Shown: one piece after another, positions 11,160 through 18,935 of the stretch
How the letters are laid out: each line of letters opens with the position of its first letter
How positions within the stretch are numbered: the stretch's first letter is position 1
NCBI GenBank assembly: GCA_019359315.1
Contig: JAHHHO010000018.1
Coordinates: forward strand, 1-64,000
DNA from: Myxacorys californica WJT36-NPBG1
GTDB lineage: Bacteria > Cyanobacteriota > Cyanobacteriia > Leptolyngbyales > Leptolyngbyaceae
DNA: 64,000 bases
Reading direction: 5' to 3'
Position numbers and translations under genes: made by a program
Notes under the pieces: model-generated
What the model was told of the DNA's origin: nothing
The model's database searches: none
The model's input: the letters and a program-made list of their open reading frames with translations, nothing else

Positions 11160-11401
11160 AAACCGTATGTGAGCTTAACACAGACGAGTTATCGAATGCA
11201 AGTGATTTGAGACAATCCTTTAGTTCTTACAAACGTACACTATCCAACTTTGGACTAACCTCTAGAAAATTACCTCTGCCCGTTTACGTAAATAACTTTA
11301 AAGAAATGTGGAAGTTTTGAGCATCTTCCCTAATAATCTAAGTTAAGGATAATTAATCTTCGTTTCGAGCGACTTAGAGGAACTCTAAAGGAGATTAATC
11401 A

Positions 11402-11545
11402 ATGTCATGCAGCGTTATACAAGGAGAACATCTTGAATTCGCGTTCACAGCAGTTGCCCAACCCCGCCCATCGGGAAGACTTCAGCGAGTATGTCGCCCA
11501 GCTTCAGCTTCATATGGCATTGCAAACTCGCAACCTTGTTCCTAA
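11402..11545 (+). CDS. Possible 47-residue leader ORF overlapping the next gene
   Basis: An ATG at 11402 lies 8 nt after a good Shine-Dalgarno (aaaggag) and opens a 47-codon frame that overlaps the following TTG-start gene in another frame. The peptide has no recognisable features and its composition does not look protein-like. It may be translated only to couple or regulate the downstream gene, or not at all. Confidence 0.25.
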   Translation: MSCSVIQGEHLEFAFTAVAQPRPSGRLQRVCRPASASYGIANSQPCS

Positions 11546-11636
11546 GTTGACCAGCACCTCTGATAGCCGCGAGCAGTTGTTGCATCAGACACAAGCCGAT
11601 ATCGAGAAACTGATCTCGCGGCAAAGCTTTTTCTAG
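11433..11636 (+). CDS. Small hypothetical protein, TTG start
   Basis: A 67-residue soluble protein that I do not recognise. It starts at TTG, placed 6 nt after a strong aaggag ribosome-binding site at 11421-11426; no ATG or GTG in frame is better placed. It is rich in Gln, Leu and Ser. From residue 15 on it has a helical character (EYVAQLQLHMALQTRNL, then REQLLHQTQADIEKLI). A clear terminator follows at 11675, supporting an expressed unit. It sits alone between tRNA-Val and the phosphoribulokinase-like gene. Confidence 0.65.
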   Translation: MNSRSQQLPNPAHREDFSEYVAQLQLHMALQTRNLVPKLTSTSDSREQLLHQTQADIEKLISRQSFF

Positions 11637-11674
11637 GCATTGACCGAATTGATTCTGAATACTTCACTATTTTG

Positions 11675-11695
11675 GAGCCGCAAGGCTCTTTTTTT
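11675..11695 (+). terminator. Intrinsic terminator of the small TTG-start gene
   Basis: gagcc-gcaa-ggctc (11675-11688) forms a compact stem with a tetraloop and is followed by seven T. Confidence 0.85.
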
Positions 11696-11854
11696 GTGGA
11701 TTAACCTCACATGAAAAATACACATTAGATTAATCAATTCCTCATCCCAAGCCAATACACCATCTGACAAGTAGGAATGGCAAATTTTATTGACTGTAGT
11801 TACGGTTTTCTCTAAAGAAACGGGCAAAGCTCATTTATAGATCGAAGATTTGAC

Positions 11855-11899
11855 TTTAGACATTCCACAAAGCATTACAGCTTTGTGGAACGGTCTAAA
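11855..11899 (-). terminator. Stem-loop downstream of the phosphoribulokinase-like gene
   Basis: ttccacaaag (11863-11872) pairs perfectly with ctttgtggaa (11881-11890) around an 8-nt loop. An outer tttaga/tctaaa pairing extends the stem. There is only a weak T tract on the minus strand, so it may stabilise the 3' end rather than terminate. Confidence 0.5.
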
Positions 11900-11913
11900 T
11901 TAGCGACACACTA

Positions 11914-12846
11914 TTACTTTGTTGCCTTTAGCATGTGATACACAATGAGTAATTGCGTTATTGCTAGAGGATAGCTTTGAAGTGTCTCACCCGTTGTTCC
12001 AGCCACTTTGCCAAGCTCCATATTGCTGCCGTCTGTTGCACATACAGCAGACAAATCTGGCATTTCACTACACATAAATTTTTCTAGCTCTCGCACCTGT
12101 TCGCGAGTTGCATGTCCATCGACTTCTAGAATTTCAACAGGTTTGCCCATATCTCGATCGAGGTCGAGGCGAATGGCAGACTTTGTATTTGCTGCATCGG
12201 TTGAGACGACCTGGGTTAATTCTGGGTGAGGAATTGTTGGACGCAAGACGAGCCGAGCGTCCAAATGTCCATTTGTCTCGTTTGATGCTTTAGGAGGACA
12301 GAAGCTGACAACGATATCTGCCCACGATCGCTGAGGGCGAATAAACTGCTCAGAATCTGGCTCTCGCTTTGCCAGTTCTGCCAACACCTGCTCTTTGGTG
12401 TACCCCCGCTTCTGAGTATCCCGCTTCACCTTCCATTCTGCTCGTAGGGATTCAGGAGGGGATAAATACACCTTCACGTCATAACAATCTTGCACCGCAC
12501 GAGTTGAGTAACCAAGTAAGCCTTCAATAATGATAAATTTGTTGGGCTTTACATAGAGCGGAGCTTCAAACATGCCTGTTTTATGGCTATAGACAGGCTT
12601 GAGAATAGGTTGCCCCGATCGCAGCAAGGCTAAATGCTGCTCCATGATATCGATATGATTGCAATCAGGATCAAGGGCTGTAATTCCTAACTCTGCCCGT
12701 TGCACGCGATCGTACTTGTGATAATCGTCAGTACAGATGATGGTGACATTCTCTTCCCCCAACACCTGTGCAATGCCTTTAGTGAGAGTCGTTTTTCCCG
12801 CAGCGCTATCACCGACGATGCCAAGAATAATGGGGCGATTCGACAT
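11914..12846 (-). CDS. Phosphoribulokinase-family kinase (non-canonical paralogue)
   Basis: About 310 residues starting at ATG 12846, preceded by GGAGG at a good distance; an ATG 15 nt upstream is less well placed. The P-loop is GIVGDSAAGKTT, followed by IICTDDYHKYDR, ALDPDCNHID and KPVYSHKTG, all typical of phosphoribulokinases. The C-terminal half keeps the PRK pattern EILEVDGH. Canonical cyanobacterial PRK phosphorylates ribulose 5-phosphate in the Calvin cycle and is redox-switched by a Cys in the P-loop (GDSGCGKS) and one in the ICLDDYH motif. Here the P-loop Cys is replaced by Ala while the second Cys remains. It may be a PRK not under thioredoxin/CP12 control or a kinase for a related sugar or nucleoside. 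Confidence 0.8.
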   Translation of the reverse strand: MSNRPIILGIVGDSAAGKTTLTKGIAQVLGEENVTIICTDDYHKYDRVQRAELGITALDPDCNHIDIMEQHLALLRSGQPILKPVYSHKTGMFEAPLYVKPNKFIIIEGLLGYSTRAVQDCYDVKVYLSPPESLRAEWKVKRDTQKRGYTKEQVLAELAKREPDSEQFIRPQRSWADIVVSFCPPKASNETNGHLDARLVLRPTIPHPELTQVVSTDAANTKSAIRLDLDRDMGKPVEILEVDGHATREQVRELEKFMCSEMPDLSAVCATDGSNMELGKVAGTTGETLQSYPLAITQLLIVYHMLKATK

Positions 12847-13002
12847 GATTCCTCCAATCATTAGGCTGACGATACACTTCTTTAACTAAGCTGTTTTAAC
12901 TACAATTATTCCGCCTAAGTCTCATGATCTCATTTCTAGGTCAATTCCAACAGAGAAGTGATGAGCATTTATTTAAGGAATGGAAAAGAGTTAGAAATGT
13001 TG

Positions 13003-13191
13003 CGACAAAACCTGGTTTTGTCGCGATAAAACCTGGTTTTGTTCGAATAAAACTAAGTTTTGTCCCGATGGAGGCAGGTTTTGTTCCGATGAAAGCTGCG
13101 ATCGCGCTCACAAAATCAGGTTCTGTGCCGATCAACTCTAGTTTGATTGCGACGAAACCTTTAGTTGACGCAACAAAACTAGGATCAATTC
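13003..13191. repeat. Nine-unit 21-bp palindromic tandem array
   Basis: Nine contiguous units of exactly 21 bp, degenerating from left to right. Unit 1 (13003-13023) is a perfect palindrome: cgacaaaacc, a central t, then its complement. Unit 5 contains a HIP1 core. Because each unit is palindromic and 21 is divisible by three, both strands stay open and read similar heptapeptides (ATKPGFV-like), but I do not consider them genes. The array lies in a 690-base gap between the kinase gene and marR. The remaining bases of that gap hold no recognised gene. Confidence 0.9.
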
Positions 13192-13372
13192 GGCTGGAAG
13201 CTTAGGTTCTACTTGTATTCAAATATGTCCAGCGATCGCGCACTGGGTCTAAAAGTTTATTTGGATGCGTTTCTATTGCCATATGCCTAGTTATCTCCAA
13301 TGAGATATTAGACAGAAAAACCTAGGTTCTCTAGTGAAAGCAATACGAAACCTTTCTGCCTAACGTAAGGTT

Positions 13373-13422
13373 AACCGCACTACCAACTAAAGTTGGTGTT
13401 ACTTGATTGACTCGGTGCGGTT
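13373..13422. promoter_or_regulatory. Nested inverted repeats upstream of marR
   Basis: aaccgcac (13373-13380) is complementary to gtgcggtt (13415-13422). Just inside, accaact (13382-13388) is complementary to agttggt (13391-13397). The inner dyad has the size of a MarR-type operator, and the site lies 115-165 bases before the marR start. Autoregulation is an inference. Confidence 0.45.
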
Positions 13423-13538
13423 CAACTCAATCGTTAGCCTGCTTCATTTGATGACGAGTACGGACGATTGAAGGCACTTGCAGAGCAATCTTCAATATTG
13501 TTTGTAAAATAAAAGTTTATTGTGCTAACGTTTATTGA

Positions 13539-14114
13539 GTGAGTGCTACTAGCTTTATGAAAAGGAAAACAACCCCAAAGCAGTCCTTAAGACGCTCAAG
13601 TTCACCCATCAATCTACCTACTACTGATAGCCACGAATTGGACTGGGAGCCTCTGCCAGATTGTCTTGGTAACTGGACAGGCTTCGTGCTTCATTGGGTA
13701 ACTGAGCTTGGTTCACAGTTTTATGCTCGTGCTATGGCTCCCTTGAATCTACGTCCGCTTCAGGTTGGTATTCTTCAATTACTAGCCAGTGAAGGTGACA
13801 TAGTTCAAGCACGCCTTGGTGAGAAGTTGCGTGTTGATAAAGCTACAATGGTTACTCTTCTAAATAGCTTAGAAGAACAGGGATTAATTGAACGACGACC
13901 CCATGCAAACGATCGTCGAGCCTATGAAATTCATCTTCTAGAAGCTGGCAAGCAGCGACTCCAAGCAGCAGAGAATTTATCGATTGAAGCCGCACAACAA
14001 TTCTTTTCCGCTTTGACACCGCAGGAACAGCAGACTCTCAATGAACTTTTGAGGCGCGTTGCAACGAGCAACGTCTCATGGAAGCCATCAACACTCAAGA
14101 AAACTGCTGAATAA
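13539..14114 (+). CDS. MarR-family transcriptional regulator
   Basis: A 191-residue protein with a winged helix-turn-helix of the MarR type. The DNA-binding region reads LRPLQVGILQLLASEGDIVQ, then RLGEKLRVDKATMVTLLNSL (recognition helix) and the wing RRPHANDRRAYEIHLLEAGKQ. MarR proteins are usually dimeric repressors released by phenolic or oxidising ligands. The N terminus has a basic extension of about 40 residues. The start is GTG at 13539, or possibly the ATG at 13557. It is followed after 76 bases by a small membrane protein in the same direction, probably its regulated partner. Confidence 0.9.
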   Translation: MSATSFMKRKTTPKQSLRRSSSPINLPTTDSHELDWEPLPDCLGNWTGFVLHWVTELGSQFYARAMAPLNLRPLQVGILQLLASEGDIVQARLGEKLRVDKATMVTLLNSLEEQGLIERRPHANDRRAYEIHLLEAGKQRLQAAENLSIEAAQQFFSALTPQEQQTLNELLRRVATSNVSWKPSTLKKTAE

Positions 14115-14190
14115 CTCCAATTTGTTCTGAAGTTATGCAAATCATTTCAGCAAGCTTTCTTAGACAAACAATACAAAAGGTACAAACACC

Positions 14191-14643
14191 ATGAGTATAG
14201 AAATCTTTGTTTTCGTGATTGCAGCTTTTGCAACATTCTTCAATAACGCTCTGCATTGGTACACACAAGTCACAACTTATCCACTTTTAAGTTGGGTTGG
14301 GCAAACAGAGTTCGTATCGTTTCATAAAGAGTACGAGCGCAGGCTACCGTTCAGTATTTATGCACCTTATACGCTTCTGATGTTCAGTACCCTCCTCCTG
14401 ATCTTCTTCCATCCAGCAGAAATCGAACTTGAATGGGTGTTCATGTTGCTTATACTGAATGCATCTATTATGGTCGTGAGTCTTGTTTTTGCTGTTCCGA
14501 TTCATAGTCGGCTTGATCGTCAGGGTTACTCCGATAAGGCTGGAATTCGTGGACTCATGCGATACAACAGCGTTAGGTTCATCGCCTCATCAACTAGTAG
14601 CATCATTATGCTGTACTTAACAATGCGTTTGATGATGAACTAA
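14191..14643 (+). CDS. Small four-helix membrane protein, partner of MarR
   Basis: A 150-residue protein with about four transmembrane helices (residues about 3-25, 55-75, 82-105 and 125-148). The loop after helix 1 contains YPLLSWVGQTEFVSFHKEYERR. This arrangement resembles the DUF1772 (anthrone-oxygenase-like) families, but the match is only by general pattern. It probably forms a transcription unit with the upstream marR gene, which suggests a stress- or ligand-inducible membrane function. No catalytic motif is recognised. Confidence 0.7.
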   Translation: MSIEIFVFVIAAFATFFNNALHWYTQVTTYPLLSWVGQTEFVSFHKEYERRLPFSIYAPYTLLMFSTLLLIFFHPAEIELEWVFMLLILNASIMVVSLVFAVPIHSRLDRQGYSDKAGIRGLMRYNSVRFIASSTSSIIMLYLTMRLMMN

Positions 14644-14905
14644 ACAGCAACTTTCCCATAGCTGCTTGTGCCAGCACGCTAACAACGTAGTGGAGCGGAC
14701 AGTATAGGGATTTGTGCCTCGTTCTATTTCCTTTGCTGCCGCTCACTTTAGCCGTTAGAGCGATCGCGCTTCGCAAACTCCGAAGGAGCGCTTCACAAGC
14801 TCCTTTGGAGCGTAGAAATATAGAAGGAACTCCTCCAGGACTTCTGACCATGATTACTGTTTAAGCGGTCTACCTAGACGGAAAGCTAATTTTAGCTCAG
14901 CAGCT
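14644..14905. other. Non-coding spacer left of the insertion sequence
   Basis: This stretch holds a degenerate inverted repeat of the kind common in cyanobacteria, in which segments such as ctccgaaggagcg and ctcctttggagcg (about 14775-14815) recur beside a HIP1 site. No convincing gene is seen. Confidence 0.5.
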
Positions 14906-14911
14906 TAGCGC
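14906..14911. repeat. Left copy of 6-bp target-site duplication
   Basis: TAGCGC directly abuts the left inverted repeat of the insertion sequence. The identical hexamer abuts the right end at 16392-16397. Confidence 0.85.
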
Positions 14912-16391
14912 CACGACTTGGCAAGTTACCAGTGTAGAAAAAAAGGGCAGCTTTGCCCAGCTGAAGGCAGTGCAAATTAACCTGGCATTAGAATCTGCAA
15001 AATTTGCGTGCCCGTTTGCCCTTGCGTGAACTGAGTCAGAATGAATTGCACCAAGTCCTCCAGTGCCTGACGAGTGAGCGTGTGGAGCTTCTGTCCTGTG
15101 GTTTGCCGTCCTTGGGCAAATTGAAATCGTTCAGAGCGTGCGCCGGAACAGGGAGTGCGTTGCAAAATCGACTGCGCCACACAACTGAGACGGAAGTGGC
15201 GGTTAACCGCTTCCTGGTTGCGTACCTGAGCCGATTCCAACCCGGTCATCTGTTTGCTCACCTCATGAAAGACCTCGCACGACCATCGATAGCTCCAGGT
15301 CTGCATCACTCGTCCACTTTCCCAATGCAAGGCATCGGTGAGCAGGAATCGCGGTGCATCTTGTAAATCTTCGGTCTCATGCACCATGACCAATCGCTTG
15401 CGCCCAAATTTTTTTAACCGCACCACTTTGGTAAATGCCCAAATCTGTTTCGTCTCTCCATTGCGACATTGCACGAGAATAGGGCGAAAGCTTTCGGGAT
15501 GTTCCTGACGTAATGCCCGTTCGACCGCATCGACTCGCTGCCACTGGTCATTCCATAAGGTATTGCGAGAGCTTTCAATTTCACTGAACCCATGCTTACC
15601 AGAGCTTTCAATCAATTCCGTTAGCTCTCGCGTCAGCACACCGTTATCAAAGGCATAATCCGTTGTGGAAAATTGTCCTTCGGTTTCAATCTCTCGAACA
15701 ATTTCAACCGCTATCTCTGTTCGTTTACGATACTGTAATCGGTTCTTGTGATAATGCAATAACTCACTCAATCGTTCTCGGACTTGTTCTAGGCTTTCAT
15801 AGTTCGGTTTTGCAGTCATTTTCAGGTACTCCCGTTCTGCCCCTGAAAAATCGGGCAGTTGCACCACCACCTCAATCCCATCTATCAGGCTGCGATTCGC
15901 AATCGTGGCAGTGACCACCGTTTGAAAGCAACTCATCCGATGCTGAACGTAATCATACGAGCGCTTCACGCCGAAGATCTGCTTGCCCCAATCATGATGT
16001 GCCAGCGTCCAATCGAGGCTAATCACTTCTCGCCCCTGCCCCCGATGCTGGGACGCAATGATGCTGCGGTGCTGCGGCATCAATCCTGAACTGTTCCAGC
16101 CCGCTTCAAACACAGCAGCGTGCATGGCTCGACGACTGCCGATCCCCTCAGTGGACAGCCATTGCGCCGCAACCCCTTGTAAGGTTTTGTTCGCACTCAA
16201 CAGCAATCCGGTCACATATCGGCTCACCTGCTCGAACCCTGCCGCTCGGCAAAACAACTGTCGGTATTGTGCCAACTGCTTCGCAATCGTCGGTGGCACA
16301 GCAATCAAAGGCAGCATCGTACGGCTTCAGGAAACATCTCTTAACTTCTTCGGGCTATCTTTTTCCTCTCCGGGTAACTTGCCAAGTCGTG
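14912..16391 (-). mobile_element. Complete 1480-bp DDE insertion sequence
   Basis: The element is bounded by perfect 19-bp terminal inverted repeats (14912-14930 and 16373-16391, CACGACTTGGCAAGTTACC as read inward from each end) and flanked by a TAGCGC direct repeat. It encodes one intact transposase on the minus strand. The transposase is of the IS4/IS701 superfamily; the exact family is not settled because the duplication is 6 bp. Intact ends and an open transposase suggest a recent insertion. Confidence 0.93.
14977..16317 (-). CDS. IS4/IS701-superfamily transposase
   Basis: A 446-residue DDE transposase filling most of the element. Candidate catalytic acidic residues are Asp in VISLDWTLAHH (about residue 101), Asp in DYAFDNGVLT (about residue 220) and Glu in WSYRWSCEVFHEVSKQ (about residue 350). 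The last lies in a YREK-like setting typical of IS4-type enzymes. Nothing interrupts the frame, so it may be active. Its minus orientation is opposite to the flanking atp operon and membrane-protein gene. Confidence 0.9.
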   Translation of the reverse strand: MLPLIAVPPTIAKQLAQYRQLFCRAAGFEQVSRYVTGLLLSANKTLQGVAAQWLSTEGIGSRRAMHAAVFEAGWNSSGLMPQHRSIIASQHRGQGREVISLDWTLAHHDWGKQIFGVKRSYDYVQHRMSCFQTVVTATIANRSLIDGIEVVVQLPDFSGAEREYLKMTAKPNYESLEQVRERLSELLHYHKNRLQYRKRTEIAVEIVREIETEGQFSTTDYAFDNGVLTRELTELIESSGKHGFSEIESSRNTLWNDQWQRVDAVERALRQEHPESFRPILVQCRNGETKQIWAFTKVVRLKKFGRKRLVMVHETEDLQDAPRFLLTDALHWESGRVMQTWSYRWSCEVFHEVSKQMTGLESAQVRNQEAVNRHFRLSCVAQSILQRTPCSGARSERFQFAQGRQTTGQKLHTLTRQALEDLVQFILTQFTQGQTGTQILQILMPG

Positions 16392-16397
16392 TAGCGC
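16392..16397. repeat. Right copy of 6-bp target-site duplication
   Basis: TAGCGC immediately follows the right inverted repeat and matches the left copy at 14906-14911. Confidence 0.85.
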
Positions 16398-16428
16398 TAC
16401 TCACTGAGCAGCGGCAATGCTGGCGCAT

Positions 16429-16578
16429 TCAGTTCAAGCATCTGCTCATCTTCAACACAAATGACTTTAATTCTTGCGCCGCGTTTTCTTTGAAGTTGCG
16501 CTTTGCGCTAATCGCGCTAATCCATTCAAGTGCTGTAGTGCGCCAAATCTCAGTCACTCGCTCTAGATTTTTGATCAA
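16429..16578 (-). CDS. Possible 49-residue ORF beside the insertion sequence
   Basis: A minus-strand frame opens at TTG 16578, directly after an in-frame stop, and encodes an amphipathic, Lys/Glu-rich peptide (VTEIWRTTALEWISAISAKR and so on) ending 38 bases from the insertion sequence. It has no clear ribosome-binding site. It may be the remains of a longer gene. The rest of the 340-base gap before the atp operon holds nothing else that I recognise apart from a weak promoter. Confidence 0.22.
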   Translation of the reverse strand: MIKNLERVTEIWRTTALEWISAISAKRNFKENAAQELKSFVLKMSRCLN

Positions 16579-16605
16579 TTAATCAAAACCCAACGATCGC
16601 TACCA

Positions 16606-16635
16606 TTAAGTATTATTACCTCTACATGGTATGAT
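16606..16635 (+). promoter_or_regulatory. Candidate promoter of the atp operon
   Basis: A TATGAT hexamer (16630-16635) lies 18 bp after a poor -35 (TTAAGT, 16606-16611) and about 100 bases before atpI. Only the -10 is convincing. Confidence 0.3.
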
Positions 16636-16732
16636 TGCTCCTGGCTTAACATTGTCTCGCTAAGCTTGGACTCCTCAAGAGTTCAATCATTATCATGGCA
16701 GTGTAGACCTAACTTCGGAGCCGCACCTGGTT

Positions 16733-17137
16733 ATGGAGCAAACCCTTGAATCTGGTACAAATGCACCAGAGCCTAGCAACTCAATGGATGACTTCTATAA
16801 ACTCCAGCAAGAGTTATTAGTGGTCACGATCATCCTAACGGGTTTAATTGTTTTTCCCGTCTGGTTTTTCTATTCCCTTAACATCGCTCTGAATTATTTA
16901 TTAGGAGCGTGCGCTGGTGTGGTTTACTTGAAGTTATTAGCGCGAAACGTAGAGCGCCTCGGTACACAGAAAAGCCAAGTCGGTAAGTCGCATCTAGCTG
17001 TTTTCATTGGAGTGATGATCGTCGCTACACAGTGGAAAGAGTTGCATGTCTTACCCGTTTTTTTGGGGTTTCTGACGTACAAAGGAACGCTTCTCGTTTA
17101 CACCCTCCGAACCCTGCTGACTCCTAGCCAAAATTAG
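16733..17137 (+). CDS. atpI: ATP synthase subunit I (accessory, AtpI/Atp1)
   Basis: A 134-residue membrane protein with a soluble N terminus and about four transmembrane helices, including VVTIILTGLIVFPVWFFYSL. AtpI is a poorly conserved assembly factor thought to help c-ring formation and is encoded at the head of F-type ATP synthase operons. Position and topology support the call. The ATG at 16733 starts the first cistron of the eight-gene unit that runs to 22654. Confidence 0.9.
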   Translation: MEQTLESGTNAPEPSNSMDDFYKLQQELLVVTIILTGLIVFPVWFFYSLNIALNYLLGACAGVVYLKLLARNVERLGTQKSQVGKSHLAVFIGVMIVATQWKELHVLPVFLGFLTYKGTLLVYTLRTLLTPSQN

Positions 17138-17194
17138 GACTTGGGTTCTGCAAAACCCTATCAATCCTTGAATCTGGGACTGCCTGCACTAGAA

Positions 17195-17953
17195 ATGCTA
17201 AATTTCCTTGACGTTCCCAACTCCTTAACGCTTGCCAGCTTAGAGGTCGGTCATCATCTCTACTGGCAGCTTGGCAATCTAAAGATTCATGGGCAGGTTT
17301 TTATCGTCTCGTGGATTGTAATTGGTATTCTGGTAACAGCGTCACTGCTGGCAACCCGGAATGCTCAGCGCGTTCCAAAAGGCATTCAAAACTTGATGGA
17401 GTATGCGCTGGAGTTCGTGCGTGATCTGGCGAAAAACCAGCTTGGAGAGAAAGAGTACCGTCCCTGGGTTCCGTTTATTGGAACGTTGTTTCTGTTCATC
17501 TTTGTCTCAAACTGGTCGGGTGCGCTCGTACCTTGGAGGCTGATCAAGCTGCCCGAAGGTGAACTGGCCGCCCCCACGAATGACATCAATACGACAGTCG
17601 CGCTGGCGCTGTTGGTATCGTTGGCATACTTTTACGCAGGCTTCAGCAGAAAAGGATTGGGCTACTTTGCGAAGTATATCCAACCGACCCCAATTCTCCT
17701 TCCCATCGCAATCTTGGAAGACTTTACCAAACCTCTATCCCTAAGCTTCCGTCTATTTGGCAACATTTTGGCGGACGAATTGGTGGTGGCGGTGCTGGTG
17801 CTTCTTGTGCCGTTGTTTGTCCCGTTGCCGGTGATGCTGTTGGGTTTATTCACGAGTGCAATTCAGGCATTGGTGTTTGCTACCTTGGCAGCTGCGTATA
17901 TTCATGAAGCGATCGAGGGTCATGGGGATGAGCATGATGCTCATTCACCCTAA
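17195..17953 (+). CDS. atpB: ATP synthase F0 subunit a
   Basis: Subunit a forms the two proton half-channels of F0 in the thylakoid or plasma membrane. The essential arginine lies in [17 protein letters not shown] near residue 185. Further family features are [12 protein letters not shown] and the C-terminal [20 protein letters not shown] choose ATG 17195 (MLNFLDVPN), giving 252 residues; the frame is open upstream to a TTG at 17141, but that extension is not family-like. The gene is called atpI in chloroplast-style naming. Confidence 0.96.
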   Translation: MLNFLDVPNSLTLASLEVGHHLYWQLGNLKIHGQVFIVSWIVIGILVTASLLATRNAQRVPKGIQNLMEYALEFVRDLAKNQLGEKEYRPWVPFIGTLFLFIFVSNWSGALVPWRLIKLPEGELAAPTNDINTTVALALLVSLAYFYAGFSRKGLGYFAKYIQPTPILLPIAILEDFTKPLSLSFRLFGNILADELVVAVLVLLVPLFVPLPVMLLGLFTSAIQALVFATLAAAYIHEAIEGHGDEHDAHSP

Positions 17954-18304
<351 letters not shown>

Positions 18305-18313
18305 ATTGAGAGT

Positions 18314-18397
18314 AGGGATGGAGGGTGAAGGGAGTGCTCCTGAATGCTTCTGGTTTCTAGAGCCGCGAAACTCCTTTTATCTTCATCCCTCATCCCT
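18314..18397 (+). other. Imperfect intercistronic hairpin after the c-subunit gene
   Basis: agggatggagggtgaag (18314-18330) can pair with cttcatccctcatccct (18381-18397) with a slipped bulge in the middle. The right arm is followed by a further catccct repeat and a T-rich stretch. It may act as a leaky terminator or an mRNA stabiliser after the highest-copy subunit. Confidence 0.45.
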
Positions 18398-18435
18398 CAT
18401 CCCTTCTTTTTACCCTTTGCCCTTGACCTAGAACA

Positions 18436-18858
18436 ATGTTTGATTTTGATGCGACCCTGCCGCTCATGGCAGTGCAGTTTCTTCTTTTGGCGGCACTCAT
18501 GAATGTGGTGTTTTTTAAGCCAATGACCAAGGTGATCGACGATCGCAACGATTACATTCGCAGCAATGAGGCGGATGCAAAAGAGCGGTTGGCAAAGGCA
18601 GAGCGGTTGGCAAAGCAGTATGAAACTGAGTTGGCCGATACTCGCAAGGCATATCAAGCCACGATCGCGGCGGCACAGGCAGAAGCCCAAAAGATTGTCG
18701 ATCAGAAAATTGCCGACGCTCAACAAGAGGCACAAGCTCAGCGAGAGCAGGCTCAGAAGGAGCTAGACCAACAAAAGCAAGTGGCGATGCAATCTCTGGA
18801 GCAGCAGGTTGAAGCCCTGAGTCGTGAAATTCTAGATAAGCTTTTAGTCGGAATTTAG
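18436..18858 (+). CDS. atpG: ATP synthase F0 subunit b'
   Basis: A 140-residue peripheral-stalk subunit. It has one N-terminal transmembrane helix ([20 protein letters not shown]), then [15 protein letters not shown] and a long Ala/Glu/Gln-rich coiled coil. Cyanobacteria and chloroplasts use a b/b' heterodimer where most bacteria use a b homodimer. It precedes the b gene by 77 bases (from the preferred b start). In UniProt naming it is atpF2. Confidence 0.96.
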   Translation: MFDFDATLPLMAVQFLLLAALMNVVFFKPMTKVIDDRNDYIRSNEADAKERLAKAERLAKQYETELADTRKAYQATIAAAQAEAQKIVDQKIADAQQEAQAQREQAQKELDQQKQVAMQSLEQQVEALSREILDKLLVGI

Positions 18859-18935
18859 CGAACTGCTAGTTGATCGAGGCTCCCGGAAAAGAAAAACCAA
18901 GTTTGGGATTATCAACAGCGCAGTTTTGGAGAGAC

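Noticed and set aside
13003-13191. CRISPR array
   Set aside because: Units are contiguous 21-mers without unique spacers and no cas gene is present.
12924-13205. Frames on both strands through the palindromic array reading ATKPGFV-type heptads
   Set aside because: The palindromic 21-bp unit keeps both strands open and gives similar peptides on each, so the peptides need not be real. No good ribosome-binding site was seen.
14606-14851. Minus-strand 81-residue frame left of the insertion sequence
   Set aside because: It overlaps the end of the membrane-protein gene and a degenerate repeat, and has no family resemblance.
16058-16582. Plus-strand frame running out of the insertion sequence
   Set aside because: It is antisense to the transposase and crosses the inverted repeat and target duplication.
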